Origin: JBBTCJ01 sp038043285
GTDB taxonomy: Bacteria; Planctomycetota; Phycisphaerae; UBA1845
DNA length: 22,465 nucleotides
NCBI GenBank assembly: GCA_038043285.1
Contig: JBBTCJ010000026.1
Coordinates: 1 to 22,465, forward strand
Direction of reading: 5' to 3'
Numbering within the stretch: position 1 is the first letter of the stretch; each line of letters starts with the position of its first letter. The notes under the pieces were generated by a model. It ran no database searches and was not told the DNA's origin. It worked only from the letters and a program-made list of their open reading frames with translations. Positions 22,460 through 22,465 of this stretch are shown one piece after another. Made by a program: the position numbers and the translations under genes.

Positions 22460-22465
22460 GGAAAC

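Overview
The window looks like a chromosomal piece of a GC-rich member of the Planctomycetota, probably near the Phycisphaerae. The clues are a secreted protease ending in two dockerin-type calcium repeats, a TPR protein carrying RNA polymerase alpha C-terminal domains, a small 'KRPFAPFRI...HPD' protein family that I associate with planctomycetes, and gene-poor spacers holding repeated GC-rich motifs. The lineage call is an inference from gene content. The sequence holds one scaffold gap (10 N at 17964-17973). I saw no rRNA, tRNA, CRISPR array or intact insertion sequence.

Layout. 19-2904 (-): secreted thermolysin-like M4 protease with an inserted PA domain and a dockerin-like tail. 3022-7014 (+): a TetR regulator with its own promoter and operator, followed by paaA, a small protein of unknown function, a fragment of a second copy of that protein, paaB, paaC and paaD. 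This is the phenylacetyl-CoA epoxidase cluster, without the reductase gene paaE. Three of its junctions carry arrays of a degenerate 7-bp repeat in inverted orientation. 7008-8285 (-): SpoIID/LytB-like exported protein. 8404-9369 (-): TPR protein with two alpha-CTD modules. 9718-10107 (-): PilZ protein. 10379-11849 (-): a small zinc-ribbon protein overlapping the dihydroorotase gene pyrC. 12020-13783 (+): exported YtcJ-like amidohydrolase. 13784-15117: 1.3 kb without a recognisable gene but with hairpins and repeats. 15118-17382 (+): copper-exporting P1B ATPase. 17383-18149: 0.77 kb gene-poor stretch with the assembly gap. 18150-19988 (-): GT-C membrane glycosyltransferase. 20393-22459 (-): CocE/NonD-family lipoprotein hydrolase reaching almost to the window edge.

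How the parts fit. The best supported unit is the paa cluster. A consensus-like promoter (TTGACC-N17-TAGACT) is followed at the predicted transcript start by an 18-bp near-perfect palindrome that contains AnCAAGnnCTTGnT, the motif I recall for KstR2-type TetR repressors. The TetR protein itself has KstR2/PaaR-like C-terminal features. This suggests an autoregulated operon that is relieved by a CoA thioester. PaaA oxygenates phenylacetyl-CoA, PaaB and PaaC complete the complex, and PaaD helps metal-centre assembly. The electron-donating reductase and the downstream enzymes (PaaG, PaaZ, PaaF, PaaH, PaaJ, PaaK) must lie elsewhere. The other genes look like unrelated housekeeping or envelope functions.

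The most unusual observations are the heptamer arrays found only in the paa operon (one is translated into the PaaD N-terminus), a PaaC that keeps a full-looking set of diiron ligands, the TPR/double alpha-CTD protein, and the structured segment at 14119-14241.
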